Shown here one piece after another: positions 8,983-18,824 of a DNA stretch of 64,000 nucleotides; the first letter of the stretch is position 1, and each line of letters opens with the position of its first letter. The notes beneath the pieces are model-generated. The model ran no database searches. It saw only the letters and a list, made by a program, of their open reading frames with translations, and was not told the DNA's origin. A program made the translations under genes and the position numbers. The DNA comes from Legionella gratiana. Its GTDB lineage: Bacteria > Pseudomonadota > Gammaproteobacteria > Legionellales > Legionellaceae. The stretch lies in the NCBI RefSeq assembly GCF_001467695.1, contig NZ_LNYE01000020.1, forward strand, positions 336,681-400,680, read 5' to 3'.

Positions 8983-9603
8983 TCAACAATCTATGCCTAT
9001 ATCATTTTTAGTATAGACAATACTACTAGTAATGCCTGGATCTCGTTTTTTAAAATGCTTACGACATGTCGATGAATACATATCATTACCCCCAATCACG
9101 ACCTGATCGCCTTCGGTAATAACCTGTCCTTGTGCACTTAATCGTAAGATCATCGTTGCCTTGCGACCGCAATGACAGATCGTTTTAAGCTCAACAAGTT
9201 CGTCAGCCCATGCTAAGAGATACTGGCTGCCTTCAAATAATTCACCACGAAAATCGGTACGTAAGCCATAAGCAAGAACGGGGATTTCCAATTGATCAGT
9301 AATTTCTGTTAATTGATGTACTTGAGCTCTTGTTAAAAACTGTGCTTCATCAACCAAAATACACGCATATTTTTGGCATTGTTTAACCAATTTCTGGTAC
9401 AGATCATCGTTTGCATTAAAAATTAAAGCCTCTTCAGACAATCCAATACGAGAATGCACTACTCCTTGTTGATAACGATTATCTATAGCAGGCGTAAATA
9501 ACAAGGTTTGCATGCCTCGTTCTCGGTAGTTATAACTGGATTGCAAAAGTACCGTACTTTTTCCTGCATTCATCGCTGCAAAATAAAAATAGAGTTTTGC
9601 CAT
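8983..9603 (-). CDS. tdk: Thymidine kinase
   Basis: A 206-residue type II thymidine kinase that phosphorylates thymidine to dTMP in the salvage pathway. The P-loop reads AAMNAGKST near the N-terminus, the magnesium-binding Asp/Glu lie in ILVDEAQFL, and a zinc ribbon follows (CHCGRKA, and a later C in STCRKHF). The length is normal for the family. The 3' end of this gene was copied into the duplication immediately downstream. Divergently transcribed from the thioredoxin-like gene at 9713. Confidence 0.96.
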   Translation of the reverse strand: MAKLYFYFAAMNAGKSTVLLQSSYNYRERGMQTLLFTPAIDNRYQQGVVHSRIGLSEEALIFNANDDLYQKLVKQCQKYACILVDEAQFLTRAQVHQLTEITDQLEIPVLAYGLRTDFRGELFEGSQYLLAWADELVELKTICHCGRKATMILRLSAQGQVITEGDQVVIGGNDMYSSTCRKHFKKRDPGITSSIVYTKNDIGIDC

Positions 9604-9712
9604 GAGAGATTTCTATTTTTTTTAAATTGCAGCCATCATAGCATTTCTCTGATATAGTGCAAAAAAATATATTTTTTATTGTTACCCTATCTTTTGCACA
9701 CATGAGTTAGCT

Positions 9713-10174
9713 ATGAATACAAAAATAAAATCTTTTTTTGCTGTTTTAATTTTAATGGCCGTATCATCAATATGCCAAGCAGATGTGCAGCTTAAAGACA
9801 TTCAAGGGAACACCATTTCATTTTCATCTTTAAAAGGGAAATGGGTTCTTATTAATTACTGGGCAGGCTGGTGTAAAACGTGTATTGATGAAATTCCTGA
9901 ACTCAATCGCTTTTATCACAAACATGAAAAAGATCCTGTTGCATTATTTGCCGTAAATTATGACGAATTACCCTTACATAAACAAAAAAAGCTCATCAAA
10001 AAATTCAATATCCTCTATCCTTCGCTAGCATTTAATCCTGCATTCGCATTAGGTTTAGGAGACATTATCGGCGTTCCTGTCACTTTTATCATCAATCCAG
10101 AAGGCAAGCTCGTTAATACACTGTATGGTGGGCAAGATATAAAAACTTTAGACTCAGCGATAGAAAAAACTTAA
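9713..10174 (+). CDS. TlpA-like periplasmic thioredoxin
   Basis: A 153-residue exported thioredoxin-fold protein. The signal peptide is residues 1-23 (MNTKIKSFFAVLILMAVSS, cleaved near CQA-DV). The redox motif is WCKTC in YWAGWCKTCIDE, and the cis-proline is in GVPVTFIINPEGK. TlpA/ResA-type proteins reduce disulphides in cytochrome c maturation or in other exported proteins; the target cannot be inferred here since the gene stands alone. Confidence 0.9.
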   Translation: MNTKIKSFFAVLILMAVSSICQADVQLKDIQGNTISFSSLKGKWVLINYWAGWCKTCIDEIPELNRFYHKHEKDPVALFAVNYDELPLHKQKKLIKKFNILYPSLAFNPAFALGLGDIIGVPVTFIINPEGKLVNTLYGGQDIKTLDSAIEKT

Positions 10175-10214
10175 TCCATTGCTGAACAAGCTTTTGTCCC
10201 TCGTCAGGCTCACT

Positions 10215-10325
10215 ACTTTTGACTTAAAGAGCTTGTCGTCGTCCTTGCGAAAACGGTGACCCATTTTGATGTAGGCACAATGCTCCAATAGAAATGGATT
10301 TCCGCTGTCGCTAAAATGACAAATC
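10215..10325. repeat. Degenerate copy of a dispersed intergenic palindrome
   Basis: Contains CGTCGTCCTTGCGAAAACGG at one end and CCGCTGTCGCTAAAATGACA at the other, around an ATGG/CCAT centre. This is the layout of the common bacterial repeat in which CGTCATCCTTGCGAAGGCGG pairs with CCGCCTTCGCGGGAATGACA. The copy is decayed. No gene is supported between 10175 and 10386. Confidence 0.4.
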
Positions 10326-10386
10326 CTTAAGCCAATGAAGAGCTCCGATGAAAAAATAAAAACCCAAAACATACAAGGAGTTTAAA

Positions 10387-11247
10387 ATGCCTTACTTAGC
10401 TACTATGTCTCCAGAAGATGTCATTAATGTCGTTAAACCAAAAATGGATAATCTTCAAAGAATAATGACACTCAATACTCAGATCATCGTCGATACCAAT
10501 TATGATATTAATATTGGTTTAAAGAGACTCTTCAAAAGTGGAAAAATAGAAGAGTCTCGTTATGAAGAAGAGCTAAAGCAAAATAAAAAAGAATTAAGTC
10601 TTAGGCAAAAGGCTCACAATAAACTAGAGCTCCAATTACAACGGATTAACCGACTCCAAGAAGAGGCTCAAGGTGAAACGCTTAGTTTTGTTATAGAAAA
10701 GGATATCCATCCAGATGAGTTAAAAAACTTAATTGTGCTCACAAAAATGAAAATCGCTGGAACTGAAGATAAAAATGAGAAACTATTTTTAAGCATTATG
10801 CTGCAAACAGCCCTATCCTGCAAAACGCAATTGAATGAACAAAGAAGCTTAACAACACAAGAGATCCCTATACTTAAAAATGAAAAGAGATATGCTTCTA
10901 ATTTATTAGAAGAACTACAAAACTTTGGACTTGATCAATCAAAACCACCAGCAATTATCCCCAAACTGGGTAATATTGGCTTGATTAAACCTGCCGCTAA
11001 CGAAGAATCACTCCCCGAAATAAGTGCATTAGAATCACAAATGACCTCTATTAGCACTGGATTTAAAGAATTCATTAATAGGATTTGCACCACCATAAAT
11101 AAAGAACCTGTTTTTAATATTCCTGATGACTCAATAAGCACTAAAGTACCGGACTTTAAAGAGCAACTGAAATTAATAAAAACAGAAACCGATCACATGG
11201 AACAAAGCGGTGAGATAAGCAATGTTATGGGATTAAATTCTAAATAA
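10387..11247 (+). CDS. Hypothetical coiled-coil protein, 286 aa
   Basis: Not recognised. The region 50-105 is strongly charged and heptad-like (KIEESRYEEELKQNKKEL), consistent with a coiled coil. The rest is helical with a Pro/Ile-rich linker around residue 190. There is no signal peptide or membrane span. CAAGGAG lies before the ATG. Followed by a family-A hairpin at 11251 that may terminate it. A Dot/Icm substrate is possible but the C-terminus (SNVMGLNSK) carries no clear signal. Confidence 0.75.
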   Translation: MPYLATMSPEDVINVVKPKMDNLQRIMTLNTQIIVDTNYDINIGLKRLFKSGKIEESRYEEELKQNKKELSLRQKAHNKLELQLQRINRLQEEAQGETLSFVIEKDIHPDELKNLIVLTKMKIAGTEDKNEKLFLSIMLQTALSCKTQLNEQRSLTTQEIPILKNEKRYASNLLEELQNFGLDQSKPPAIIPKLGNIGLIKPAANEESLPEISALESQMTSISTGFKEFINRICTTINKEPVFNIPDDSISTKVPDFKEQLKLIKTETDHMEQSGEISNVMGLNSK

Positions 11248-11250
11248 AAT

Positions 11251-11300
11251 CAGTTCGATATAAAAAATTGCATTTATTTTTTATATCGAACTCACGTTAA
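11251..11300. repeat. Family A palindromic repeat, complete stem
   Basis: GTTCGATATAAAAAA (11253-11267) pairs perfectly with TTTTTTATATCGAAC (11277-11291), and the distal end continues TCACGTTAA. It forms a 15-bp stem just after the stop of the coiled-coil gene and can act as its terminator. Nearly the same stem occurs at 43889-43926. Confidence 0.8.
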
Positions 11301-11491
11301 AATAAACACAGAAAGTCGAATATTAATCATATAAATTGAAGGATATACCCTATAGGGGACATATCCAACACTTCGTTCATACTCAGTTTATAGATGACTT
11401 CCTCTATTGCTCAGAGTGGGCCAAAAACTTATTGGCGTTGAGTATATACTTACAAATATCCATACCTCTTAATTTCTAAAAAGGACACCTA

Positions 11492-11950
11492 GGATATATC
11501 CAAATATTCTAGGAGCAATTGGACGGACCCCCATTGTAAAAATTAATCGTCTTAGCTCAAGACTGTGTTGTGATCTCTATGCAAAATGTGAATTTTTAAA
11601 CCCTGGAGGTTCATTCAAAGATCGAGTTGGATATGAGATGGTCAAACATGCTCAAGCTAGGGGAGAAATTAAGCCAGGTGATACTTTAATTGAACCTAGT
11701 TCTGGCAATACAGGTATTGGCATAGCTCTAGCAGGTATTGTAATGGGTTATAAAGTTATTGTGACCATGCCGGCTAAAATAAGTTATGAGAAACAAATTA
11801 TTTTAGAGCGCTGTAATGTGGGCCGCTTTAAAAGCAGCTAAACATTTAAAAAAAGATCAAAAATGCTTGGTAATTTTTCCTGATTCCATTCGAAATTACA
11901 TGTCAAAATTTGTAAGCGATACTTGAATGAAAGAAAATGGATTACAATAA
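11492..11950 (+). pseudogene. Cystathionine beta-synthase / cysteine synthase pseudogene with internal deletion
   Basis: The first part reads LGAIGRTPIVKINRL, then GGSFKDR containing the PLP lysine, then EPSSGNTGIGIALAG, typical of the PLP-dependent CBS/CysK fold. At about 11815 the frame changes. The following +1 frame gives [20 protein letters not shown] then [14 protein letters not shown], which is the far end of a CBS catalytic core. About 170 residues between these parts are missing. A TGA at 11924 replaces the expected Trp codon. No initiation codon is visible upstream. Enzymatic function is lost. Confidence 0.85.
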
Positions 11951-12030
11951 GCCTAGAACAATTTAGATTCGATTAAATTGTTCGCTTCTTTCAGAGGCAT
12001 TGAGGACACTAAGAAATAAGGAGATAATGT

Positions 12031-12765
12031 GTGAGTATATCAAAATTAGCTCAAGCTTATTTAAGAGGAGGCGATTTTTCTCATCCAGGAGAAATCGAAG
12101 CGATACACTATACTATGAATCCAATCATTAAGAACCCAAAGCAATTATTACTTGATGTAGGATGTGGATTAGGTGGAACAGCTTCTTATATCCAACAAAA
12201 TGGATGGGGAAAAGTCACAGGGATCGATATTGATCAAGAAGTATTGGATTATGCTAGAAAACATTATCCAGAGAGTTCCTTTTTTAAATGCGATGCATCA
12301 CAATCTCATAATTTTTTTCAAGATAAAAAATTTCAAATTATTTATTTATTTTGCTCCTTTTTCTGTTTTTCGAAACAGGAAGAAAGTTTATCATCTTTGT
12401 CTCATGTTGCTGCAAGAGATTGTAATTTAATTATTTTTGATTATCGTCAATTCGTCGATTATCCACTCGATGATCCATTTGTTTGGTCAAAGAACTCTCC
12501 TCATTTTTACCCCATTGATTCTTCTATTGAAACGAAATTAAAAACTTCTGGATGGTGTATGAAGAAACAGGTGGATATCTCAGATAAATTAAAAAAATGG
12601 TACGAACATTTTATAACGGAGTTTGATAAAAAAAGAGAGGGCTATATTAAACAATTCGGAGAAGAGCTTTTTAACAAGATGCATTATGGTTATAGTTGTT
12701 TGCTCGATAATATTTGCCAAAGGAAAATTGGTGGCTCCATCATCTATGCAAAACTTATCAACTAG
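12031..12765 (+). CDS. SAM-dependent methyltransferase (class I)
   Basis: A 244-residue protein with the Rossmann-type methyltransferase motif I LLLDVGCGLGGTASY (about residues 39-53) and the acidic end of strand 2 in VTGIDIDQE. The N-terminal HPGEIEAIHYTM segment resembles small-molecule N-methyltransferases. The substrate is unknown. The start is GTG with AAGGAG seven bases upstream. It ends seven bases from the convergent end of hflX. The coding strand is markedly AT-rich, which may indicate transfer. Confidence 0.85.
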   Translation: MSISKLAQAYLRGGDFSHPGEIEAIHYTMNPIIKNPKQLLLDVGCGLGGTASYIQQNGWGKVTGIDIDQEVLDYARKHYPESSFFKCDASQSHNFFQDKKFQIIYLFCSFFCFSKQEESLSSLSHVAARDCNLIIFDYRQFVDYPLDDPFVWSKNSPHFYPIDSSIETKLKTSGWCMKKQVDISDKLKKWYEHFITEFDKKREGYIKQFGEELFNKMHYGYSCLLDNICQRKIGGSIIYAKLIN

Positions 12766-12771
12766 AGCATA

Positions 12772-14028
12772 CTATGGGCTTTCATTGGCAAACAGGCGTT
12801 GTTTTTGCGCCTTTGTAATACGAATTTTTAATAGCCAATCACCCTCATCATTAATTGATTCGCTTAAAACAGAACCTAATTGGTATAATTGTGCCCGTAA
12901 CTTTGCTTGGGTCGCTTTAAGTACTACTTCTTCAGTAGAAATTTCACCATGTAATTGAGTACTAATTGCCTCTTTTAATAAATCCAATCCCAAATTTGAT
13001 GCAGCAGAGATCCAAACTTTACATTTTTCTTCTTGATAATCAACTTTAGGCTCGTATCCTTCTTTTAAATCAATTTTGTTGAATACCTGGATTATTGGAA
13101 CATCATGAACATCTAACTCATCCAAAACTTGCTGAACTGAAAAAACGGTATCTCGCCAATGAGGATCAGAAATATCAATGACATGGAGTAATAAATCAGC
13201 TTGTTGCGTTTCCTCCAAAGTAGCACGAAATGCTTCCACTAATTGATGGGGTAAATCACGAATAAATCCAACTGTATCCGTCAAAATCACTGAGGAAGAT
13301 CCAGGTAAATTAAGTTGGCGCATAGTTGGGTCTAAAGTAGCAAATAATTGATCCGCTACATAAATACTTTCTCCAGTTAATGCATTAAATAAAGTTGATT
13401 TACCTGCATTGGTATAACCCACCAAAGATACCGTACGTAAAGAGGCCTTTCGTCTTGACTGGCGATTTTGATCGCGGCTACTTCGCACTTTTTCCAACCG
13501 TTTATTAATGTATTTAATGCGTTCTCGCAATAAACGACGGTCTGTTTCCAACTGCGTTTCACCTGGTCCGCGGAGTCCAATCCCTCCTTTTTGTCGTTCT
13601 AAATGGGTCCATCCGCGAATCAAGCGGGTTGATAAATGTTGCAATTGAGCAAGCTCCACTTGCAACTTTCCTTCAAAAGTTCGAGCCCGTTGTGCAAAAA
13701 TATCGAGAATTAGTCCACTTCTATCAACTACCCGACATCCCAACAAGCGCTCTAAATTTCTTTCTTGTGATGGAGATAATTCATGATTAACAAGAACCAA
13801 TTCTGCATCATAAGCCTTAACCTTTTGGGCAATTTCCTCAGCCTTGCCTTGACCAATATAATACTTAGCATCAGGGGTTGCACGAGTACCTAAAACACAA
13901 TCTAAGACTTCGGCATTGGCTGAAAGTGCTAATTCTTCAAATTCTTGCAATGCTTTACCTGCATCAATTCCTGGTAACGCTAATTGTACCAACACGGCTC
14001 GCTCACCACCTTGAGGACGTTCAAACAC
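12772..14028 (-). CDS. hflX: GTPase HflX
   Basis: A 418-residue ribosome-associated GTPase. The N-terminal HflX domain contains YIGQGKAEEIA, followed by a coiled coil with the RERIKYINKRLEKVR stretch. The G domain has G1 GYTNAGKST, G3 DTVGFI and G4 NKID. HflX splits stalled or heat-damaged 70S ribosomes. Start is GTG with GGAG nine bases upstream. In many gammaproteobacteria it directly follows hfq; here the two are separated by 454 bases. Confidence 0.96.
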   Translation of the reverse strand: MFERPQGGERAVLVQLALPGIDAGKALQEFEELALSANAEVLDCVLGTRATPDAKYYIGQGKAEEIAQKVKAYDAELVLVNHELSPSQERNLERLLGCRVVDRSGLILDIFAQRARTFEGKLQVELAQLQHLSTRLIRGWTHLERQKGGIGLRGPGETQLETDRRLLRERIKYINKRLEKVRSSRDQNRQSRRKASLRTVSLVGYTNAGKSTLFNALTGESIYVADQLFATLDPTMRQLNLPGSSSVILTDTVGFIRDLPHQLVEAFRATLEETQQADLLLHVIDISDPHWRDTVFSVQQVLDELDVHDVPIIQVFNKIDLKEGYEPKVDYQEEKCKVWISAASNLGLDLLKEAISTQLHGEISTEEVVLKATQAKLRAQLYQLGSVLSESINDEGDWLLKIRITKAQKQRLFANESP

Positions 14029-14482
14029 TAACCACTGCTCCTTAATTTAAATGACAAGCATCACTCTAATGCCTAATTCTCAATAAATCCGGGCGAGCTG
14101 TCTACGTCTTTATTAATTTATCATATCAATTATCATTTTTTCTTGATAGCTCAGAATAAAAAAATTAAGCCTTATTGTGTTGATGTAAATTGAGTATTAA
14201 CGAACTTCTGATACTTTTGAAAAGAATTTATACATATAAATGTGCCGAGCAATTTTACATGATAAATTACTAAATCATTAGGATTTGATAATGATTTATT
14301 GGACTATAAAATTCCATATTGGAATGGATCAATACAACTCCTTTGCCCATTTTCAGGAATAGATGCTTGAATAACCTTGATCTCCTAATATGCTCTGTAA
14401 CACATGTTAGACTCAGAATAAAATTTCTGAGTCTAACAACTAAAGATACAAGCAAAATTCAACCTATAAATGAACTATTTTT
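14029..14482. other. Intergenic region between hfq and hflX with a perfect palindrome
   Basis: No gene is supported. At 14406-14437 GTTAGACTCAGAA pairs perfectly with TTCTGAGTCTAAC around a six-base loop (13-bp stem, no mismatch). There is no T-run on either side, so it is not a typical intrinsic terminator. It could be an RNA-processing or termination structure between hfq and hflX, or a protein-binding site. Confidence 0.6.
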
Positions 14483-14740
14483 CTAGTCAGCGATCGTTCC
14501 TTCAGTTCCACCAGCTTCATCGTCTGCAAGCATTTTTATTGCACGTGAAGGAACTACCGTAGAAATCGCGTGCTTATAAACCATTTGAGTAATCGAATTC
14601 TTTAACATCACTACATACTGATCGAAAGAATCCACGATTCCATGCAACTTAATTCCATTTACCAAAAAAATGGATACAGGCACCTTTTCTTTACGTAATT
14701 CATTTAAAAAAGGATCTTGTAATAAATGATTTTTAGACAT
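14483..14740 (-). CDS. hfq: RNA chaperone Hfq
   Basis: An 85-residue Sm-like protein. Sm1 motif residues are in [20 protein letters not shown] and [18 protein letters not shown], and Sm2 is in the [12 protein letters not shown] segment with the conserved YKHA. It forms a hexamer that pairs small RNAs with mRNAs. AAGGAG lies before the ATG. In L. pneumophila a cis-antisense RNA to hfq has been described. I could not identify a promoter for one on the + strand here. Confidence 0.97.
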   Translation of the reverse strand: MSKNHLLQDPFLNELRKEKVPVSIFLVNGIKLHGIVDSFDQYVVMLKNSITQMVYKHAISTVVPSRAIKMLADDEAGGTEGTIAD

Positions 14741-14938
14741 TGCCCACTCCTTATTGTTATTGTATTTATTAAAGGCAAAACATGCATCTGATCAGTAATT
14801 CGACATTTTTTCGTAAAACTTTAGATTAATTTCATGACAGTTCAATTTTAATCCGTTACTATTTGCAATTTAACCTTGAAGCCTAAAGAAAAAATACATG
14901 CAGAACAGTTTTCTAAAAAATCATGGCAGTAAAATAAA

Positions 14939-15008
14939 TTTCGGTGGTGTTCACCGAAAAGGACAAAGGAGATGATACGAATGATTTGTACGGGGGTGAC
15001 TCCTTTGT
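14939..15008 (+). promoter_or_regulatory. Structured 5' leader of the RavA-like gene
   Basis: Two inverted repeats precede the gene at 15057. TTTCGGTG (14939-14946) pairs with CACCGAAA (14952-14959), and ACAAAGGAG (14963-14971) pairs with CTCCTTTGT (15000-15008). The GGA motifs in AAAGGACAAAGGAG could attract CsrA. A clean AAGGAGG ribosome binding site lies further downstream. Functional role is inferred only. Confidence 0.45.
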
Positions 15009-15056
15009 ATTGTTGTTTAGTACCCCTTTCCCATCTTTAAATTTAAGGAGGATTAA

Positions 15057-15986
15057 ATGCCATTTACTTATGAAGAAATCATTGAGCTAGAAAATCCCTA
15101 TGAGCAACTTAGCAACGGTGATGCATTAGCTGAACATGCAAAAGTACTCAATCAGTTAAGCGAAAAAGAACAAAAGACGCTTGCTACAAAAATCATTGCA
15201 GCCTGTCCTGATTCAAAATTTAAACAATATGGCCGATACATTGATGCATTGAGAATTTTTGAAGCCGACGGGTTTCATGCGGTACTGTTTGACGCTTATC
15301 AAGTAAAGCACAGGATTTTTACTTTACTCGATCCTAGAAATAAAAGACCTCAGGCCTTATTTTTAGAAGAGTTTAACCCCGATATTTTTAATAATTTTAG
15401 CGAGCTCGCCAAAGAAGTATTAAAAGGCAATGAACAAGCAATTGCAGAACGGTTAGCGCTTTGTACACCAGAAGGATCGCGCAGCAAACTCGCTCGAAAT
15501 ATAGAGATTACTTTCCCCCACAGTACTTTTGCCACAAAATCAAAAGCGGCTTTTGCCATACGTCACAATATCGATATATTATTAGGAGAAAATCCAGAAC
15601 AGTTTTTTGAAAGTCGCGATTTTAATAAAGATGCTTACAATATGTTCCCAGGCATATTTCAAACTTTATTAAAAGGACAAGAAGAACAAATTGGTAAAAA
15701 ACTAAAATCTGTTGATAGTAAAGTCAATATTAGACACCAATTGGAATTACTTCACACTGAAGTATTTGATGAAGCCAATCCCTTTAAACTCATTGCCGAA
15801 GCAATGGGACCAAAAGTAGAACAAAAGAAGGTTTCATTTCAAGACACAAAGCCACATCATATGTTTCACCATTCACGAAGATCGTCTGTAAGTCCAAAAT
15901 TCTTTAATGAAACGCCTAAGGTGAGTAATGAAACAGATGATAAAAAATCTGAGGAAGAACATGAAAAATCTTCTTTCAGTTGCTAA
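15057..15986 (+). CDS. RavA-like putative Dot/Icm effector
   Basis: A 309-residue cytosolic protein. In L. pneumophila the gene between hfq and the nitrilase-like aguB is ravA, a Dot/Icm substrate, and this gene occupies the same place. The body seems built of two or three related helical units (LATKIIAACPDSKF near residue 45; LARNIEITFPHSTF near residue 145). The tail from residue 260 is low complexity and ends with an acidic block KSEEEHEKSSFSC, a textbook E-block translocation signal. AAGGAGG precedes the ATG. Host function unknown. The name is inferred from synteny. Confidence 0.8.
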   Translation: MPFTYEEIIELENPYEQLSNGDALAEHAKVLNQLSEKEQKTLATKIIAACPDSKFKQYGRYIDALRIFEADGFHAVLFDAYQVKHRIFTLLDPRNKRPQALFLEEFNPDIFNNFSELAKEVLKGNEQAIAERLALCTPEGSRSKLARNIEITFPHSTFATKSKAAFAIRHNIDILLGENPEQFFESRDFNKDAYNMFPGIFQTLLKGQEEQIGKKLKSVDSKVNIRHQLELLHTEVFDEANPFKLIAEAMGPKVEQKKVSFQDTKPHHMFHHSRRSSVSPKFFNETPKVSNETDDKKSEEEHEKSSFSC

Positions 15987-16000
15987 TTTAAAACTCAATC

Positions 16001-16031
16001 GCCCTTACAATAAAGTAAGGGCTCTTTTCTT
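16001..16031 (+). terminator. Intrinsic terminator of the RavA-like gene
   Basis: GCCCTTAC pairs with GTAAGGGC around AATAAA and is followed by TCTTTTCTTT. The polyamine genes start at 16058, so they need their own promoter or read-through. Confidence 0.85.
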
Positions 16032-16057
16032 TGATCCTTAATTATAGAGGTAACTTA

Positions 16058-16903
16058 ATGACACACGAAAAACTCACAGTTGCATTAGTGCAAGAAAAAT
16101 GGCACGAAAACCCCAAAGAGCATCAAGACAAACTGGCTGCCGGAATTCTTACTGCAGCACAACGAGGAGCCAACGTTGTTTGTTTACAAGAACTTACCTT
16201 AAGTCCTTATTTTTGCACTCGCCCAGACGTAGATCCAACTCCATTTATGGAAGATATTCATACCGGCCCTACTGCGCAATTTGTCAGTAAACTAGCGAAG
16301 GCAAACAATATATGCATTACCGCCTCTCTCTTTGAAAAAGCAGGTTTCAATACCGCTGTAGCTTATGACAATAAAGGTGATCTTTTAGGAATAACTCGAA
16401 AACAGCATATTCCCAGTGGGGAAAAATACCATGAAAACTTTTACTTTAAACCCGGAGACTCGGATTATCCCTTACATCACCTCGCAGGCCATCAATGGGG
16501 GTTACCGACGTGTTATGATCAATGGTTCCCAGAGCTATCCCGAATTTACGGTTTAAAAGGAGCAGAAATTTTAGTTTATCCCACTGCGATCGGAGGTGAA
16601 CCTACCGCTCCAGATGTCGATACTCAACCTATGTGGCAAAAAGTAATGGTTGCTCAAGGAATTATGAGTAATACATTTATCATTGCAGCAAATCGAATTG
16701 GCTGTGAAGATGGATTGGAATTTTATGGAAGCAGCTTTATTAGTACACCTATGGGTGAAATTTTGGCGCAAGCACCACGTAACAAACCAGCGGTATTAGT
16801 CGTCGAGTTAGATTTTAGCCAACGCGCATTGTGGGGAAGATTATTTCCTTTTGGACAACAACGCGAGCCTGAAACCTATCACGAACTAGTAAAAGCACGT
16901 TAA
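16058..16903 (+). CDS. aguB: N-carbamoylputrescine amidase
   Basis: A 281-residue nitrilase-superfamily enzyme that hydrolyses N-carbamoylputrescine to putrescine. The catalytic triad is visible: Glu45 in LQELTLS, Lys115 in RKQHIPSGEKYHE and Cys152 in PTCYDQWFPE. RKQHIP and GEKYHENFYF are characteristic of this subfamily. The start is the ATG with AGAGGT upstream. It is the first gene of a three-gene operon with speA (21 bases on) and aguA, which together convert arginine to putrescine. Confidence 0.94.
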   Translation: MTHEKLTVALVQEKWHENPKEHQDKLAAGILTAAQRGANVVCLQELTLSPYFCTRPDVDPTPFMEDIHTGPTAQFVSKLAKANNICITASLFEKAGFNTAVAYDNKGDLLGITRKQHIPSGEKYHENFYFKPGDSDYPLHHLAGHQWGLPTCYDQWFPELSRIYGLKGAEILVYPTAIGGEPTAPDVDTQPMWQKVMVAQGIMSNTFIIAANRIGCEDGLEFYGSSFISTPMGEILAQAPRNKPAVLVVELDFSQRALWGRLFPFGQQREPETYHELVKAR

Positions 16904-16924
16904 CCCCTTTGGAATATCGACATT

Positions 16925-18823
16925 ATGAAAATCAGCGCACCATCTGAAGAAAATTTGTATAATATTAAAAACTGGGGTGAGGGGTACTTCAGTATTAACG
17001 CCAAAGGAAACATAGAAATTAGTAAGTCTCCAGGCAAACCTGGTGTTGAACTGCAAGCTATCGTCAATGAAGCAAGCAGAGCAGGATTGCACTTACCCTT
17101 ACTTATTCGTAGTCCAGATATTTTACATGATCGGGTACATCGTATTTATGAAGCTTTTGCCCAGGCTAAAGAGGAAAATGAATATACTGGGAATTATAAG
17201 CTTGTTTATCCCATTAAAGTAAACCAAGAACAAAGCGTGGTTAGGGAACTATTAAAATCACCCCGTCACACTATAGGTCTAGAGGCGGGTTCAAAACCTG
17301 AACTCATGGCAGTCATTGGTATGCTCAGTAATCATCAGCACAGCACGATAGTCTGTAACGGCTATAAGGACAGCTATTACATACGCACTGCATTAATTGC
17401 CCAACAAATGGGGCATAAAGTCTTTATCGTTGTCGAAAAAATCTCTGAGCTTGCTATTATTTTAAAAGAATCTGCCCGCCTAAAAATAAAACCAACTCTT
17501 GGCGTTCGTATTCGCTTAATCAGTAAAAGCGCAGGAAAATGGGAACATACGGGCGGGGTCAAATCGAAGTTTGGCCTCAATGCAAAACAAGTTCTTGAGT
17601 TAATCAATCAATTAAAAACCCATGATATGCTTGACTGTCTTCAGCTCATGCATTGTCATCTGGGTTCACAAATCGCCAATATTCATGATATTCGTCATTG
17701 CATGCAAGAAGTTTCCCGCTACTATGTCGAATTACGCCAATTGAATGCACCAATAGACACTATTGATGTGGGTGGTGGGCTCAGCGTGGATTATGAAGGA
17801 ACGCACTCTAATCATGGCTGTTCGATGAACTACAGTTTACATGAATATGCCACTCACATTCTTTTAGCGATTCAATATTTATGCCAGGAATACAATGTTC
17901 CTGAGCCTAATATTATTTCTGAATCAGGTCGAGCGCTAACAGCGCATCATGCTGTCTTAATTGCCGATATTAGCGATATAGAAATGATCCATAAGATGCC
18001 TACTCTTCCGGAGATTACGAGTGAGGACTCACATGTGATTCGCGATATTTATGATACGTATCAATCAATTACCGATAGCTCACCTATAGAAATCTACAAT
18101 TATGCAGAACACTCCTTAAATGAAGCTCATTCTTTGTTTAAACATGGAGTAATTAGTTTGCAAGAGAAAGCTAAAGTTGAGGCATTCTATACAAATATTT
18201 GCATGGAACTCAAAGAGCGACTTAATCTAGAAATTCCTACAGAAGAGGCTTTATTAGCAAAAATCAATGAAGATATGGCAGTTAAAGTTTTCTGCAATAT
18301 TTCATTTTTCCAATCCATTCCAGATGCCTGGGCTATAGGACAAATTTTTCCTATAGCGCCTATTTCTCAGCTTACAAAAACCCCATCTATGCACAGCGTA
18401 TTACAAGATTTAACCTGTGATTCAGACGGTACTATTAAAGAGTACTTAGGAAGCTCTTGTGTGAATTCCACTTTAATGCTTCCTCTTTATGACACTAGTA
18501 ATCCTTATTCCTTAGGTTTCTTTCTTGTAGGCGCTTATCAGGAGATATTAGGCAATCTGCATAATTTATTTGGTGACACCAATTCCTTGGATGTCAAACT
18601 CTTTGATGATGGGCAATTTGAACTGAATGATTTAGTCAGTGGCGATACAGTAACTAATGTACTTAATCTTGCTCATTTTGATACTAAAAAATTGGTTCAA
18701 TCCTATGAGAAACAACTCATTCATGCAGAATTATCCAAAGAAAAAACGCTACTCTATTTAAATGAATTAAGAAGTATTTTTTCTCAATTAACTTATTTAG
18801 ATGAAAACATTCGGAGAAGATAA
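16925..18823 (+). CDS. speA: Biosynthetic arginine decarboxylase
   Basis: A 632-residue PLP enzyme of the fold-III decarboxylase family that converts arginine to agmatine. The PLP lysine is Lys98 in YPIKVNQE. The glycine-rich phosphate loop is [12 protein letters not shown], and the catalytic cysteine region is [13 protein letters not shown]. The length matches the SpeA family and not ornithine/diaminopimelate decarboxylases. Its stop codon is one base before the aguA start. Confidence 0.96.
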   Translation: MKISAPSEENLYNIKNWGEGYFSINAKGNIEISKSPGKPGVELQAIVNEASRAGLHLPLLIRSPDILHDRVHRIYEAFAQAKEENEYTGNYKLVYPIKVNQEQSVVRELLKSPRHTIGLEAGSKPELMAVIGMLSNHQHSTIVCNGYKDSYYIRTALIAQQMGHKVFIVVEKISELAIILKESARLKIKPTLGVRIRLISKSAGKWEHTGGVKSKFGLNAKQVLELINQLKTHDMLDCLQLMHCHLGSQIANIHDIRHCMQEVSRYYVELRQLNAPIDTIDVGGGLSVDYEGTHSNHGCSMNYSLHEYATHILLAIQYLCQEYNVPEPNIISESGRALTAHHAVLIADISDIEMIHKMPTLPEITSEDSHVIRDIYDTYQSITDSSPIEIYNYAEHSLNEAHSLFKHGVISLQEKAKVEAFYTNICMELKERLNLEIPTEEALLAKINEDMAVKVFCNISFFQSIPDAWAIGQIFPIAPISQLTKTPSMHSVLQDLTCDSDGTIKEYLGSSCVNSTLMLPLYDTSNPYSLGFFLVGAYQEILGNLHNLFGDTNSLDVKLFDDGQFELNDLVSGDTVTNVLNLAHFDTKKLVQSYEKQLIHAELSKEKTLLYLNELRSIFSQLTYLDENIRRR

Positions 18824-18824
18824 G

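Noticed and set aside
10154..10372. 72-codon leftward frame after the TlpA-like gene
   Set aside because: It coincides with a degenerate intergenic palindrome and overlaps the end of the thioredoxin gene.
14270..14455. 61-codon leftward frame between hfq and hflX
   Set aside because: No ribosome binding site, and it runs through the perfect palindrome, which explains much of its sequence.
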